Counted from the stretch's first letter, positions 1-9,075 are shown. The stretch: 64,000 nt of DNA from Microbacterium forte (GCF_031885415.1 NZ_CP116871.1:2790001-2854000), one strand, 5' to 3'. The notes: generated from the letters alone by a model not told the origin. Program-made: numbers and translations.

Positions 1-613
1 CGGTCTTCTTCGAGTGCGCGCCGATCTTGTTGAGGGCCGAGCGGAACATCATCGGGTTCGGCTTGCCGACGACATACGGCTCCTTGCCCGTGGCCTTGGT
101 GATCAGGGCCGCGATCGCGCCCGTCGCCGGCATCACGCCGTCGGCTGACGGCCCGGTGGCATCCGGGTTCGTGACGATGAAGCGCGCGCCCTTGATGATG
201 AGCCGGATCGCCTTGGTGATCGCCTCGAACGAGTAGTTGCGGGTCTCGCCGACGACCACGAAGTCGGGGTTCGTCTCGGTCATGATGAAGCCGGCCTCGT
301 GCAGCGCCGTGAGGATGCCCGCCTCGCCGATCACGAAGGCCGAGCCGCCGGGCAACTGCTGCGCGAGGAAGTCGGCCGTCGCCAGTGCCGAGGTCCAGAT
401 CCGCTCCTCGGGCACGATGAGCCCGCTGGCGCGGAGGCGGGCCGACAGGTCACGCGCCGTGAAGATCGAGTTGTTCGTCAGCACGAGGTAGGGGATCTCG
501 TTCTGCTCCCACCCTGCGAGCAGCTCGGACGCTCCGGGGATGGCATCGTTCTCATGAACGAGCACGCCGTCCATGTCGGTCAGCCAGCATTCGATGTTGT
601 CGCGGTGTGCCAT
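1..613 (-). CDS. HAD-IIA family sugar-phosphatase (NagD-like), 3' end outside the window
   Basis: The reading frame starts at an ATG at 613 and runs off the left edge, so about 204 residues of a protein usually near 260-270 are present. The N-terminus carries the HAD motif I DMDGVL (Asp nucleophile and general acid), followed by the motif II region LTNNS and later GKPNP, an order typical of the NagD/Pho13 class with a C2 cap. The family dephosphorylates small phosphorylated metabolites in the cytosol; the substrate cannot be told from sequence. A TAGGCT box ends six bases before the ATG, so the message is probably leaderless. Confidence 0.85.
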   Translation of the reverse strand, partial: MAHRDNIECWLTDMDGVLVHENDAIPGASELLAGWEQNEIPYLVLTNNSIFTARDLSARLRASGLIVPEERIWTSALATADFLAQQLPGGSAFVIGEAGILTALHEAGFIMTETNPDFVVVGETRNYSFEAITKAIRLIIKGARFIVTNPDATGPSADGVMPATGAIAALITKATGKEPYVVGKPNPMMFRSALNKIGAHSKKT

Positions 614-668
614 GTGCACAGCCTATGCGGCGGCGGTTACGGGCAGGTGTCAGGTTCTGACGAGGTTC

Positions 669-1301
669 TCAGGCGCTGAGCCAGACGACCTGTGCGGCGC
701 CGTCGGGGAGCTCGGTCGCGGTGCCCTCGAGTTCGATGCCCGTGGGGGTCGTCGTGATGTTCGCGGCGACGGTGACGCCCGCCCCCTCGAGAGCACGCAG
801 CAGTTCCGGGTCTCGGTCGTCGACGCGCAGCACGCGTCCGACGTGCCCCGACGGCGCATCGGCGAGAAGCACGAAGGGCTCGCGTTCGACGACGCCTGCG
901 GCATCGGGGATCGCGTCGCCGTGCGGGTCGAACCGCGGGCGTCCGAGGCGTGCGTCGATGCCCTCGAGCAGACGGTCGCTGATCGTGTGCTCGAGCACCT
1001 CGGCTTCGTCGTGCACCTCGTCCCATCCGTAGCCGAACTCCTGCACCAGCCAGGTCTCGATCAGGCGGTGCCGACGCACCATGGCCAGAGCTCGCTGCGT
1101 GCCGGCATCCGTCAGCCGCACCGCGCCGTATGGGACGTGCGAGACGAGCCCGGCGGCGGCGAGCTTCTTGACCATCTCGGTGACCGACGACGGGGCGATG
1201 CCCAGCTTCGCCGCGAGCACCGAGGGGGTGATCGGCGCGTCCTGCCATTCGGTGTGCGCGTAGACGGTCTTCAGGTAGTCGTCTGCTGCAGGGGATGCCA
1301 C
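669..1301 (-). CDS. mntR: MntR-type DtxR-family manganese-responsive repressor
   Basis: The 210-residue protein has an N-terminal winged helix-turn-helix (about 5-65), a metal-binding dimerisation domain (about 66-130) and a C-terminal FeoA/SH3-like part. Residues that set metal choice are of the MntR kind: Asp8 in DDYLKTVY, where IdeR/DtxR has Met, and Glu101 in EAEVLEH, where IdeR has Cys; His78, Glu104 and His105 are also kept. This argues for Mn rather than Fe sensing (inference from family knowledge). The start is GTG at 1301, six bases after a TAGGCT box. The likely target is mntH 3 kb away, whose promoter carries two DtxR-family-like palindromes. Confidence 0.88.
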   Translation of the reverse strand: MASPAADDYLKTVYAHTEWQDAPITPSVLAAKLGIAPSSVTEMVKKLAAAGLVSHVPYGAVRLTDAGTQRALAMVRRHRLIETWLVQEFGYGWDEVHDEAEVLEHTISDRLLEGIDARLGRPRFDPHGDAIPDAAGVVEREPFVLLADAPSGHVGRVLRVDDRDPELLRALEGAGVTVAANITTTPTGIELEGTATELPDGAAQVVWLSA

Positions 1302-1315
1302 GGGTCCAGCCTAGA

Positions 1316-1618
1316 TCAGGGGTTCGCGACGTCGACGAGGATGCCGAAGGCGACCTGCCCCGCGAAGAAGATGATGAGGAACCCGAGCAGGGCGGCGAAG
1401 AGCGAGAGCCGACCGTCGAACCCCTCGATCTCGGCGATGCCGATCTTGCGGGCGCGGAAGGCCAGCACGAGGGTCGCGATGCCCAGGGCGAGCTGCACCC
1501 AGGGGCCGCCGAAGGGCAGCACGGTGGGGAAGGCGACGAGCAGCCCGCCGATCACGCCGGTCGCGATGCCGATCCAGGTGAGGATGCGGACGTTGCGGCG
1601 CGCGGTTTCGGCAGACAT
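1316..1618 (-). CDS. Small three-helix membrane protein, function unknown
   Basis: This 100-residue protein has three hydrophobic segments (about 13-32, 37-53 and 72-95) separated by short loops, and no recognisable catalytic motif. A charged stretch around RARKIGIAEIEG lies between helices 2 and 3. It sits 14 bases upstream of mntR on the same strand and might be co-transcribed with it, but a TAGGCT box six bases before its own ATG shows that it has a promoter, probably leaderless. I do not recognise the family; a role beside manganese control would be speculation. Confidence 0.7.
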   Translation of the reverse strand: MSAETARRNVRILTWIGIATGVIGGLLVAFPTVLPFGGPWVQLALGIATLVLAFRARKIGIAEIEGFDGRLSLFAALLGFLIIFFAGQVAFGILVDVANP

Positions 1619-1686
1619 CCTTCGAGCCTAACCGTCGGAGCACTCCGCCGCGCACGCTGTGAATCGTGTCAATCGGCCCGGATTCC

Positions 1687-1716
1687 TTGACGGGGGACGA
1701 GCTCTGCGGGTAGCTT
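1687..1716 (+). promoter_or_regulatory. Candidate sigma-70-type promoter of the rhamnogalacturonan lyase gene
   Basis: TTGACG at 1687-1692 and TAGCTT at 1711-1716 are 18 bases apart, matching -35 and -10 boxes. They lie about 60 bases upstream of the lyase start, leaving a leader with an AGAAGGA ribosome-binding site. No clear operator is visible. Confidence 0.4.
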
Positions 1717-1776
1717 CGACCGGGCACGGGAAAACGCTATCCGAGCGGGCGCCATGCCCAGAGAAGGATTTCGACG

Positions 1777-4338
1777 ATGAATATCCGACACCAATCGTTC
1801 CGCGCCGTCGTGGCGGTGGCCGCAGTCGGCTGCCTCCTCGTGGGAGGCGCGCAGAGTGCGACGGCGGCGTCGCCCACAGCGCCGACGGCCGGTCGCCATG
1901 ACTCCGGGCCGAAGACGCCACAGCTCGAGACGCTCGACCGCGGTCTTGTCGCCGTCTCGACCGCCGACGGTGTCTTCCTCAGCTGGAGACTGCTCGCCAC
2001 CGAGGCGAGCGGTGCGACCGCCACGGGGCTCGCGGGTCCCGACTTCGCCGTCTACCGCGACGGAGCGAAGATCGCCACGATCACCGACAGCACGAACTAC
2101 GCGGATGCCGACGGCGCGGCCGCATCGCAGTACTCCGTGGTGCCGGTGGTGAACGGCGTCGAGCTGACGGCATCCGCTTCGCCGTCCGTGTCTGCGTGGG
2201 CGGAGGGGCACTACGACCTTCCGCTGCAGAAGCCCGCCGACGGCGTCACACCGAAGGGCGAGGCCTACACCTACTCGGCCAACGATGTGTCGGTCGGCGA
2301 CGTCGACGGCGACGGGCAGTACGAGTACGTCGTGAAGTGGGATCCCTCGAACTCGAAGGACGTCTCGCAGCGCGGCTACACGGGCCCCGTCTACCTCGAC
2401 ACCTACGAGCTCGATGGCACGCTGCTCAATCGCCTCGATCTCGGCGTGAACATCCGCGCCGGTGCGCACTACACGCAGTTCCTCGTCTACGACTTCGACG
2501 GCGACGGACGCTCCGAGACGATGCTGAAGACGGCCCCTGGCACGAAGTCCGTGCAGTACACCGCCGACGGCAGCGTCGCGAGCGAGTCGTACATCACGCT
2601 GCCGAAGGACGACCGCAAGGCGGGCTACTCGAACGACGACGACTACCGACTCAGCGCCGCGGACTACGAGCAGCACCTCGTCGAGATGTTCCTCGGCTGG
2701 AGTGAGCGGGCGGAGGTCGTGTCGGGTCAGTGGCCGGCCACTCTCGAAGAGGCGTGGGGCATGCCCGTCACGCACGAGTATCCGCTCTCGCCCGAGTCGG
2801 CGCAGGAGCTCGCCACGACCTTCATCGACGTGTACGCGCCCGGTCGCAGCGCTCGCAACCTGCTGCGAGAGTTCGAGGGCTTCATCGTCGACGGACCCGA
2901 GTACCTCACCGTCTTCGACAGCGCGACGGGCAAGGAGCTGCAGACCATCCCGTATCCGACCGAGCGCGGCGACGACGGCCTGCTGTGGGGCGACTACGCG
3001 ATGTCGCGCATCGAGCCGGGCAACCGCGTCGACCGCTTCCTCGCGGGAGTCGGATACCTCGACGGCCAGCATCCGTCCGCCGTCTTCGCCCGCGGCTACT
3101 ACACACGTACGACCGTCGCGGCCTTCGACTGGGACGGCAAGCGGCTGAAGGCCCGCTGGGATGTCGACAGCGGCCACGTGCCCCTGACGAACCCGTTCAA
3201 CGACTCGCCGCACGGCCGCGACGGCAGCGACCCCGAGTTCGGCACGATCACGACGCAGGGCGATCACTCGCTGAGCTTCGCCGACGTGGATGGCGACGGC
3301 AGGCAGGAGCTCGTCTACGGTTCCGCGACGATCGACGACGACGGCAGCCTGCTGTACAGCTCGTTCGACGTGCTCCCCGAGGGCAGTGCGGATCCCGGAG
3401 CATCGGTGCGCCTGGGACACGGCGACGCGATGCACGTGACAGACATCGATCCGAGCCGCGCCGGTGTGGAGATCTGGACGGCTCATGAGGGTGCGACCAG
3501 CGCGCCGTACGGGTCGGTGATGCGCGATGCCGCCACGGGAGAGTCCCTCTTCGGCGCCTACTCGGGCCGAGACACGGGTCGGGCGATGATCGGCGACGTG
3601 CGGCCGGACGTGCCCGGCATCGAGGTGTGGTCGAGCATGCCGGGCGGCACGGAGGGCAGCGGTCTGCTCAGTGCGACGGGCGAGGTGCTGCAGGCGCAGA
3701 CGCCCGGCACGAACATGTCGATCCGCTGGGCGGGCGACCTGACGACGCAGCTCGTCAACGGCAGCGGCGACCAGACGCCGACCATCGACGACTGGACGCG
3801 AGGCACTGTGCTCACCGCGACGGGCTCGCTCACCAACAACGGCACGAAGGGCAACCCCTCGCTCGTCGCCGATGTGCTGGGCGACTGGCGCGAGGAGCTG
3901 CTGGTGCGCACGGCCGACTCGAGCGCGCTGCGGTTCTTCACCACGACCGAGCCCACGGCGCACAAGCTCACGACCCTCATGCACGATGTGCAGTACCGGG
4001 CTGAGACCGCGCGTCAGCAGACGACCTACAACCAGCCGGCGTACACCTCGTTCTATCTCGCGAGCGACCTCGACTGGGCGAACGTGCCGGTGCTGACCGC
4101 CCCGACGGAGCCGAAGGCGCCGAAGTTCACCGACAAGCCGGGCACCTCTCGCGACGAGGTCAAGGTGCCGACGAACGTGAAGGGCGTCAGCTACTACGTG
4201 AACGGCGAGAAGGTCGAATCGCCGGGCGGCAAGGTGCGGGTCACCGGTGAGGTGACCGTCGTGGCGGTGCCGGACGCCGGCTACCGCATCGCCGACGGCG
4301 CGACCTCGCGATGGACGGAGAACCTCCGCTCTCGGTGA
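1777..4338 (+). CDS. Secreted rhamnogalacturonan lyase, PL11 family
   Basis: The 853-residue protein starts with a Sec signal peptide ending near AQSATAA (about residue 31). It then has the PL11 N-terminal domain (LDRGLVAV followed by GVFLSWRLL) and an eight-bladed propeller with Asp-rich calcium loops (DVDGDG, DFDGDG). PL11 enzymes cleave the Rha-GalA backbone of rhamnogalacturonan I by beta-elimination. About 110 residues (roughly 257-370) are inserted relative to the compact Bacillus YesW/YesX enzymes, and the end (about 790-853) looks like a small carbohydrate-binding or Ig-like domain. The start is supported by AGAAGGA upstream. No transporter or other pectin gene is adjacent, so it stands alone here. 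It implies growth on plant pectin. Confidence 0.9.
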   Translation: MNIRHQSFRAVVAVAAVGCLLVGGAQSATAASPTAPTAGRHDSGPKTPQLETLDRGLVAVSTADGVFLSWRLLATEASGATATGLAGPDFAVYRDGAKIATITDSTNYADADGAAASQYSVVPVVNGVELTASASPSVSAWAEGHYDLPLQKPADGVTPKGEAYTYSANDVSVGDVDGDGQYEYVVKWDPSNSKDVSQRGYTGPVYLDTYELDGTLLNRLDLGVNIRAGAHYTQFLVYDFDGDGRSETMLKTAPGTKSVQYTADGSVASESYITLPKDDRKAGYSNDDDYRLSAADYEQHLVEMFLGWSERAEVVSGQWPATLEEAWGMPVTHEYPLSPESAQELATTFIDVYAPGRSARNLLREFEGFIVDGPEYLTVFDSATGKELQTIPYPTERGDDGLLWGDYAMSRIEPGNRVDRFLAGVGYLDGQHPSAVFARGYYTRTTVAAFDWDGKRLKARWDVDSGHVPLTNPFNDSPHGRDGSDPEFGTITTQGDHSLSFADVDGDGRQELVYGSATIDDDGSLLYSSFDVLPEGSADPGASVRLGHGDAMHVTDIDPSRAGVEIWTAHEGATSAPYGSVMRDAATGESLFGAYSGRDTGRAMIGDVRPDVPGIEVWSSMPGGTEGSGLLSATGEVLQAQTPGTNMSIRWAGDLTTQLVNGSGDQTPTIDDWTRGTVLTATGSLTNNGTKGNPSLVADVLGDWREELLVRTADSSALRFFTTTEPTAHKLTTLMHDVQYRAETARQQTTYNQPAYTSFYLASDLDWANVPVLTAPTEPKAPKFTDKPGTSRDEVKVPTNVKGVSYYVNGEKVESPGGKVRVTGEVTVVAVPDAGYRIADGATSRWTENLRSR

Positions 4339-4345
4339 CAGACCG

Positions 4346-4384
4346 CCGCCCCGAGTCGACTCTTCCCGTGCCGGCTCGGGGCGG
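4346..4384. terminator. Hairpin terminator between the convergent lyase and mntH genes
   Basis: A perfect 10-base stem, CCGCCCCGAG with its complement CTCGGGGCGG, encloses a 19-base loop right after the lyase stop codon. It could serve both convergent genes. There is no long U-tract, as is common in high-GC actinobacteria. Just beyond, a 15-base sequence (CTGCGTCTTGCGTCC) occurs twice, at 4396 and 4417. Confidence 0.6.
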
Positions 4385-4460
4385 TTCTGTGCGCCCTGCG
4401 TCTTGCGTCCTGACCTCTGCGTCTTGCGTCCCGGTGCCGGTCTGCTCGAGGGGCTGCGGT

Positions 4461-5750
4461 TCAGGCTCCGGTGAGCACCAGCCAGAGCAGGGCGCCGTTG
4501 AGGGCGATGAGCAGGACGGACGCGATGATGCCGGCCGCCGTCGTCCACAGGCGGTTCGCCCAGACGCCGAGTGTGCGGCGCTGAGCCGTGAGCGCGATGA
4601 GCGGGATCAGGGCGAAGGGGATGCCGAACGAGAGCACGACCTGGCTGAGCACGAGGGCGAGCGTCGAATCGAAGCCGATGCCGAGGATCACGAGCGCGGG
4701 GATCAGAGTCACCAGCCGACGCGCGAGCAGCGGGATGCGCACGTGCAGCAGTCCGTGCATGATCTCGGCCCCCGCGTAGGCGCCCACCGACGTCGAGGCG
4801 AGGCCCGAGGCCAGCAGCCCGACCGCGAAGAACGTCGCGACGACAGGACCGAGCCCTGCGGCCAGCGCGGCGTGCGCGCCTTCGAGCGAGTCGGTGCCCT
4901 CGACGCCGGCGAGGTTCGCGGCCGCGAGCAGCAGGATGCCGAGATTCACCGTACCCGCGATGACCATCGCGATCGAGACGTCCCACCGGGTCGCGGTGAG
5001 CAGGCGACGGATGCGCGAGGTCTCCGTGCGCACGGCCTCCGTCGGCGCATCGGTCGTCGTCGAGCCGAAGCGGTCTCGGGTGAGCGACGAGTGGGCGTAG
5101 ATCGCGTGCGGCATGATCGTGGCGCCGAGGATGGATGCGGCGAGCAGCACCGATCCGGTGTCCTCGAAGCGGGGCACGAGGCCGCCGACGATGCTCGAGG
5201 CGTCGGGCGGGGCGACGAAGAGGCCCGCGATGAAACCCACGGTGATGATCACCATGAGCGCGATGATCACGAACTCGAAGGGTCGGGGCCCTCGACGGCT
5301 CTGCACCGCCAGCAGGATCATCGACACCGCCCCGGTGATGATCCCGCCGAGCAGCAGGGGGATGTCGAACAGCAGATACAGAGCGACGGCGCCGCCGATG
5401 ACCTCGGCCAGATCGGTCGCCATCGCGACGAGCTCGGCCTGCAGCCAGTACGCGCGTCGTGCCCACGGGTTCTTCAGTCGCGTTCCCAGCACTTCGGGCA
5501 GGCTCTGACCGGTGACGACTCCGAGTTTGGCCGAGAGGTACTGGATCAGCCAGGCCATGATGTTGCCGGCGACCACGACCCACACGAGCAGGTACCCGTA
5601 CTGCGCGCCCGCGGTCATATTGCTCGCGACATTGCCCGGATCGAGATACGCGACGCCGGCCACCAGTGCGGGGCCGAGAAGCCAGAGGCTGCGGGGCGCT
5701 GTGGCGCGAGCGGTCGGCGCAGCCGTCTCGAGTGCGGAATTTTTAGGCAT
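4461..5750 (-). CDS. mntH: NRAMP-family Mn2+/H+ symporter MntH
   Basis: The 429-residue polytopic protein fits the NRAMP family, with 11 expected helices. TM1 carries the metal-binding motif DPGN in AYLDPGNVASNM, and TM6 contains MPHAIYAHSS, matching the conserved MPH motif. It imports Mn2+ (also Fe2+) with protons. It starts at 5750; a TACGAT box ends six bases upstream, so the transcript is probably leaderless and translation would begin at the first base. Two palindromes surround this promoter, which points to Mn-dependent repression by the MntR encoded at 669-1301. Confidence 0.93.
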   Translation of the reverse strand: MPKNSALETAAPTARATAPRSLWLLGPALVAGVAYLDPGNVASNMTAGAQYGYLLVWVVVAGNIMAWLIQYLSAKLGVVTGQSLPEVLGTRLKNPWARRAYWLQAELVAMATDLAEVIGGAVALYLLFDIPLLLGGIITGAVSMILLAVQSRRGPRPFEFVIIALMVIITVGFIAGLFVAPPDASSIVGGLVPRFEDTGSVLLAASILGATIMPHAIYAHSSLTRDRFGSTTTDAPTEAVRTETSRIRRLLTATRWDVSIAMVIAGTVNLGILLLAAANLAGVEGTDSLEGAHAALAAGLGPVVATFFAVGLLASGLASTSVGAYAGAEIMHGLLHVRIPLLARRLVTLIPALVILGIGFDSTLALVLSQVVLSFGIPFALIPLIALTAQRRTLGVWANRLWTTAAGIIASVLLIALNGALLWLVLTGA

Positions 5751-5785
5751 GCCGAAATCGTAGCGGATTTTTCGGTGTACCTAAA
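5742..5785 (-). promoter_or_regulatory. Twin DtxR/MntR-like operators over the mntH promoter
   Basis: Two related imperfect palindromes, TTTAGGCATGCCGAAA (5742-5757) and TTTCGGTGTACCTAAA (5770-5785), are 28 bases apart. Both fit TTTmGGnnnnCCkAAA, which resembles operators of DtxR-family metal regulators. The first covers the mntH start codon and touches the -10 box (5757-5762). The second covers where the -35 box should lie. Binding at either would block RNA polymerase. That MntR is the ligand is inference. Confidence 0.7.
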
Positions 5786-5820
5786 TATGTTGTGCGGGGC
5801 TCGGCGGATAGCCTGGCGGA

Positions 5821-6480
5821 ATGGAAGAGCAGGCGGCCGCGGATGCAGCAGAGACAGGCGGATCGTCGGCGCAGCCCGGCTACGGAGTGGGGCCGTGGCC
5901 CGGAGGCGAGGCGGAATGGCCCGCGGGAGAGCAGTACGACCCTGAGCTGCTGACGGTCGGCGACACGCGCAATGTGATCGATCGCTACCGCTACTGGCGG
6001 ATGGACGCGATCGTCGCCGACCTCGACACCAGACGGCATCCGTTCCACGTCGCGATCGAGAACTGGCAGCACGACATGAACATCGGCTCGATCGTGCGCA
6101 GCGCCAACGCGTTCCTCGCCGATACCGTGCACATCATCGGGCGGCGCCGCTGGAACAGACGGGGCGCCATGGTCACCGACCGCTACCAGCACGTCGTGCA
6201 CCATGAGGACGTGGAGACGTTCACCGCCTGGGCCGCGGCAGAGGGGCTGCCGGTCATCGCGGTCGACAACGTCGACGGCGCAGTGCCGGTCGACCGCGCC
6301 GACCTGCCGCAGCGCTGCGTGCTGCTGTTCGGCCAGGAGGGGCCGGGGCTGTCGGATGCCGCGCTCGCCGCGGCGTCGGCCCATATCGAGATCACGCAGT
6401 ACGGCTCGACGCGATCGATCAACGCCAGCGCGGCAGCCGCCGTGATCATGTACGAGTGGTGCCGGAGGCACGCGGGCTGA
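5821..6480 (+). CDS. SpoU/TrmH-family RNA 2'-O-methyltransferase
   Basis: The 219-residue protein shows the three SpoU signatures: NIGSIVRSANAF (motif 1, Asn and Arg near the methyl acceptor), LLFGQEGPGLS (motif 2) and the knot-forming end ITQYGSTRSINASAAAAV (motif 3). These proteins bind S-adenosylmethionine in a trefoil knot and methylate ribose 2'-OH groups of tRNA or rRNA; the target base is not predictable. The ATG lies six bases after a TAGCCT box, so the transcript is probably leaderless. It is divergent from mntH, and its promoter lies beside the mntH operators. Confidence 0.88.
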   Translation: MEEQAAADAAETGGSSAQPGYGVGPWPGGEAEWPAGEQYDPELLTVGDTRNVIDRYRYWRMDAIVADLDTRRHPFHVAIENWQHDMNIGSIVRSANAFLADTVHIIGRRRWNRRGAMVTDRYQHVVHHEDVETFTAWAAAEGLPVIAVDNVDGAVPVDRADLPQRCVLLFGQEGPGLSDAALAAASAHIEITQYGSTRSINASAAAAVIMYEWCRRHAG

Positions 6481-6550
6481 CAGGTGGGCGGACCCTCTCG
6501 ACACGGCGGCTGCGCGGGCGTAGCGTGAGTGCCGATCTGAGGAGGTCGAC

Positions 6551-7018
6551 ATGGCAGAGATCAGTCGCATCCGCCCGTTCCTCTGGTTCGACGGTCAGGC
6601 GCAGGAGGCGATGGAGTACTACGTCTCGGTGTTCCCGAACTCGTCGATCGACCAGGTGGTGCTCTACCCCGACGAATCGCTCGATCGACACTTCGAAGGG
6701 ATGACCGGCAAGGTCCTCAACGGCGACTTCACGCTGAACGGCTCGCCGTTCGGATGCCTCGACGGCGGACCTGAGTTCGCGTTCAACGAGTCGATCTCGT
6801 TCGTGATCGGATGCGAGGACCAGGCCGAGATCGACCACTACTGGCAGGCGCTCTCGGCCGTGCCGGAGTCGGAGGCATGCGGCTGGTGCAAGGACAGGTT
6901 CGGCGTCAGCTGGCAGGTCGTGCCCGCAGGCCTCGATCTGCTGCAGCAGAGGCCGGAGCAGATCCAGGCGCTCATGCACATGAAGAAGATCGTGATCGCC
7001 GAACTCGAGAACGCCTGA
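6551..7018 (+). CDS. VOC-family protein, PhnB-like
   Basis: This 155-residue protein opens with IRPFLWFDGQAQEAMEYYVSVFPNS, the start typical of the PhnB-type glyoxalase/bleomycin-resistance fold. It has the GxPF, DGGPEFAFNESISFVI and FGVSWQVVP segments seen in the same group. The family binds a divalent metal in a paired beta-alpha-beta-beta-beta fold; the substrate is unknown and many members have no assigned reaction. A GAGGAG ribosome-binding site precedes the ATG. It is followed after two bases by the convergent MATE gene. Confidence 0.85.
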   Translation: MAEISRIRPFLWFDGQAQEAMEYYVSVFPNSSIDQVVLYPDESLDRHFEGMTGKVLNGDFTLNGSPFGCLDGGPEFAFNESISFVIGCEDQAEIDHYWQALSAVPESEACGWCKDRFGVSWQVVPAGLDLLQQRPEQIQALMHMKKIVIAELENA

Positions 7019-7020
7019 TC

Positions 7021-8340
7021 TCAGACCCCGGCAGTGACCCAGCGTCCCGAGCGCACGCGCCAGCCGAGGGTGGCCAGCCGAGCGAGCAGGTACACCCCGA
7101 AGAACGCGACCGAGAGCCAGACGAGACCTGCGGTGTCGTCGACGCCGGTCGCGGCGATGACCCAGAGTGCCGGGAGGAACGGCAGGAGGTTCAGGCCACC
7201 CGCGATCGCGAGATAGCGCGCGTCGTTCGCACCCATCAGCACCCCGTCGAGCACGAAGACGACACCCGCGATCGGCTGCGCGACCGCGAGGATGAGGAGC
7301 GCAGGCTGCACGAGCGCGGCGATCGACGGATCGCCCGTGAACACGATGCCGAGCACACCCGAGAGCGCCGCGATGAGCGCGCCGACCACGACGCCGAACC
7401 ACACTCCCCAGGCGACCGTGCGTCTGAGCACCCGGTGCACCTGCCGTTCGTCGCCCGCGCCGAGCTCCTTGCCGATCAGTGCCTGGGCCGCGATCGCGAG
7501 GGCATCCAGTGCGAACGCGGCCGCCGAGAAGATGGTGAAGACGATCTGCCACCCGGCGAGTTCCTCCGTGCCGATGCCCGTGGCGACCGCGACGGTCGCC
7601 AACAGCGCAGCCCGCAGGCTCACCGTGCGCAGGAACAGCCAGCCGCCCGAACGCGCAGTGCTGCCCATGCCCGCTCGCTGCGCCATCAGCGACGCATCGT
7701 GCTTCGCGGCGAGGCGCCGGATCACCAGCACGTAGGCGCCGACCATGCCCCACTGGGCGACGACCGTGCCGGCCGCCGACCCGGCGATGCCCCAGCCCAG
7801 CCCGTAGATGAACAGCACGTTGAGCAGCGCGTTCGCGCCGAAGCCGATGCCGGCGATCCACAGGGGCGTCATGGTGTCCTGCATCCCGCGGAGCAGTCCG
7901 GTGGCGGCGAACACGATGAGCATCGCCGGGAGCCCCCACATCGAGACGACCAGATAGGCGTTGGCGTCGGCGGCCACGGCCTCGCTCGCGCCGAACAGCG
8001 ACACGAGCCACGGCGAGGCGACCGCCCCGGCCGCGGCGAGCACGGCCCCGATCGCCAGCGCCAGCCACATGCCGTTGATCCCGACCGAGACGGCCTCGCC
8101 CGGCCGGCCGGCGCCGAACAGCCTGGCGACGGCCGGGGTCGTCGAGTAGGCGAGGAAGACCATGAGCCCGACGATCGTCTGCAGCACCGCACCCGCGATG
8201 CCGAGCCCGGCGAGCGGCGTCGTGCCGAGGTGCCCGACCAGGGCGGCGTCGACGATGAGGAACGCGGGCTCCGCCATCAGGGCGCCGAGCGCGGGGACGG
8301 CGAGGCGCAGGATCTCACGATTGAGAGTGCGCTCGGTCAT
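7021..8340 (-). CDS. MATE-family exporter, DinF subgroup
   Basis: The 439-residue protein has about 12 hydrophobic helices in two related halves. Its start (EILRLAVPALGALMAEPAFLIVDAALVGHLG) is typical of the DinF branch of MATE transporters. These inner-membrane antiporters expel cationic drugs or other small compounds using H+ or Na+. The substrate here is unknown. The start at 8340 has TAGGCT six bases upstream, and the same six bases read CGGAGG, so a short or absent leader is likely. No local regulator is obvious. Confidence 0.88.
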   Translation of the reverse strand: MTERTLNREILRLAVPALGALMAEPAFLIVDAALVGHLGTTPLAGLGIAGAVLQTIVGLMVFLAYSTTPAVARLFGAGRPGEAVSVGINGMWLALAIGAVLAAAGAVASPWLVSLFGASEAVAADANAYLVVSMWGLPAMLIVFAATGLLRGMQDTMTPLWIAGIGFGANALLNVLFIYGLGWGIAGSAAGTVVAQWGMVGAYVLVIRRLAAKHDASLMAQRAGMGSTARSGGWLFLRTVSLRAALLATVAVATGIGTEELAGWQIVFTIFSAAAFALDALAIAAQALIGKELGAGDERQVHRVLRRTVAWGVWFGVVVGALIAALSGVLGIVFTGDPSIAALVQPALLILAVAQPIAGVVFVLDGVLMGANDARYLAIAGGLNLLPFLPALWVIAATGVDDTAGLVWLSVAFFGVYLLARLATLGWRVRSGRWVTAGV

Positions 8341-8454
8341 CCTCCGAGCCTATGGGCTGGCGCCGACCTCAGAGCGTCCAGCGCGCCCGCACTCGGCCCG
8401 CCGGATCCCGTGCAGTCGTACCCTGGAGGAATCCCGGATGCGACGGAGGCGCCC

Positions 8455-9012
8455 ATGACGGATCCACGAGAGGCCGCGGCGAGGTACCGCGCGCGACAGC
8501 AGAGTGAGAACGCCGGCGAGGACGCCGAATCCGGCACGGCACCGGGCATCGCCGCAGCCACCGACCGGGCCGCCTTCATCGAGACGGCGATCCAGGTCGC
8601 GATCCGCAGGGGCGACTTCGACGATCTCCCCGGAGCCGGCAAGCCGCTCGAGGGTCTCGGCACGCACCACGACCCGGACTGGTGGATCCGGCGCAAGATC
8701 GAGCAGGAGAACCTGACGGGTCTCGGTCCGCCCGCCATCCTGCTCCGGACCGAGAACCGAGAGCTCGACGACCAGCTCGACCTGCTCGGTCGCGAGGTCG
8801 ACGTGCGGGAGGTGCTCGAGGACTTCAACCGTCGGGTCATCGAGGCTCGACGTCAGCTGCAGGGCGGACCGCCCGTCGTGACGGAGCCTCGCGACATCGA
8901 CGCCGAGGTGGCCGCGTGGGCCGAGCGTCGTGCGGCGCGCCTGGCCGCCCGGCCGACGCCGGAGTCGATCCAGCCGCGCACGCGTCGCTTCGGCATCCGT
9001 CGCCGGGGCTGA
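8455..9012 (+). CDS. DUF1992 (DnaJ-homologue C28-like) protein
   Basis: The 185-residue protein contains the DUF1992 pattern: a helix AFIETAIQVAIRRGDFDDLPGAGKPL, then DPDWWIRRKI and a coiled segment ending near FNRRVIEARR. In eukaryotes the region occurs in DNAJC28; the bacterial proteins have no assigned activity. The N-terminal 30 residues are polar, and the C-terminus is Arg-rich and probably disordered. The ATG at 8455 is chosen because an ACGGAGG site precedes it; the frame stays open upstream without a better start. Confidence 0.82.
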   Translation: MTDPREAAARYRARQQSENAGEDAESGTAPGIAAATDRAAFIETAIQVAIRRGDFDDLPGAGKPLEGLGTHHDPDWWIRRKIEQENLTGLGPPAILLRTENRELDDQLDLLGREVDVREVLEDFNRRVIEARRQLQGGPPVVTEPRDIDAEVAAWAERRAARLAARPTPESIQPRTRRFGIRRRG

Positions 9013-9075
9013 GGTCGGCGAGGACCGCCAGCCCGTTCCCGCCCGAATGTCGGAGCGACGCCTAGGCTGGTCGGC

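Noticed and set aside
1669..5583. Very long minus-strand open frame over the lyase and mntH genes
   Set aside because: It has no start signal, an Arg/Ala/His-rich composition typical of a GC-driven shadow frame, and runs opposite to the well-supported lyase.
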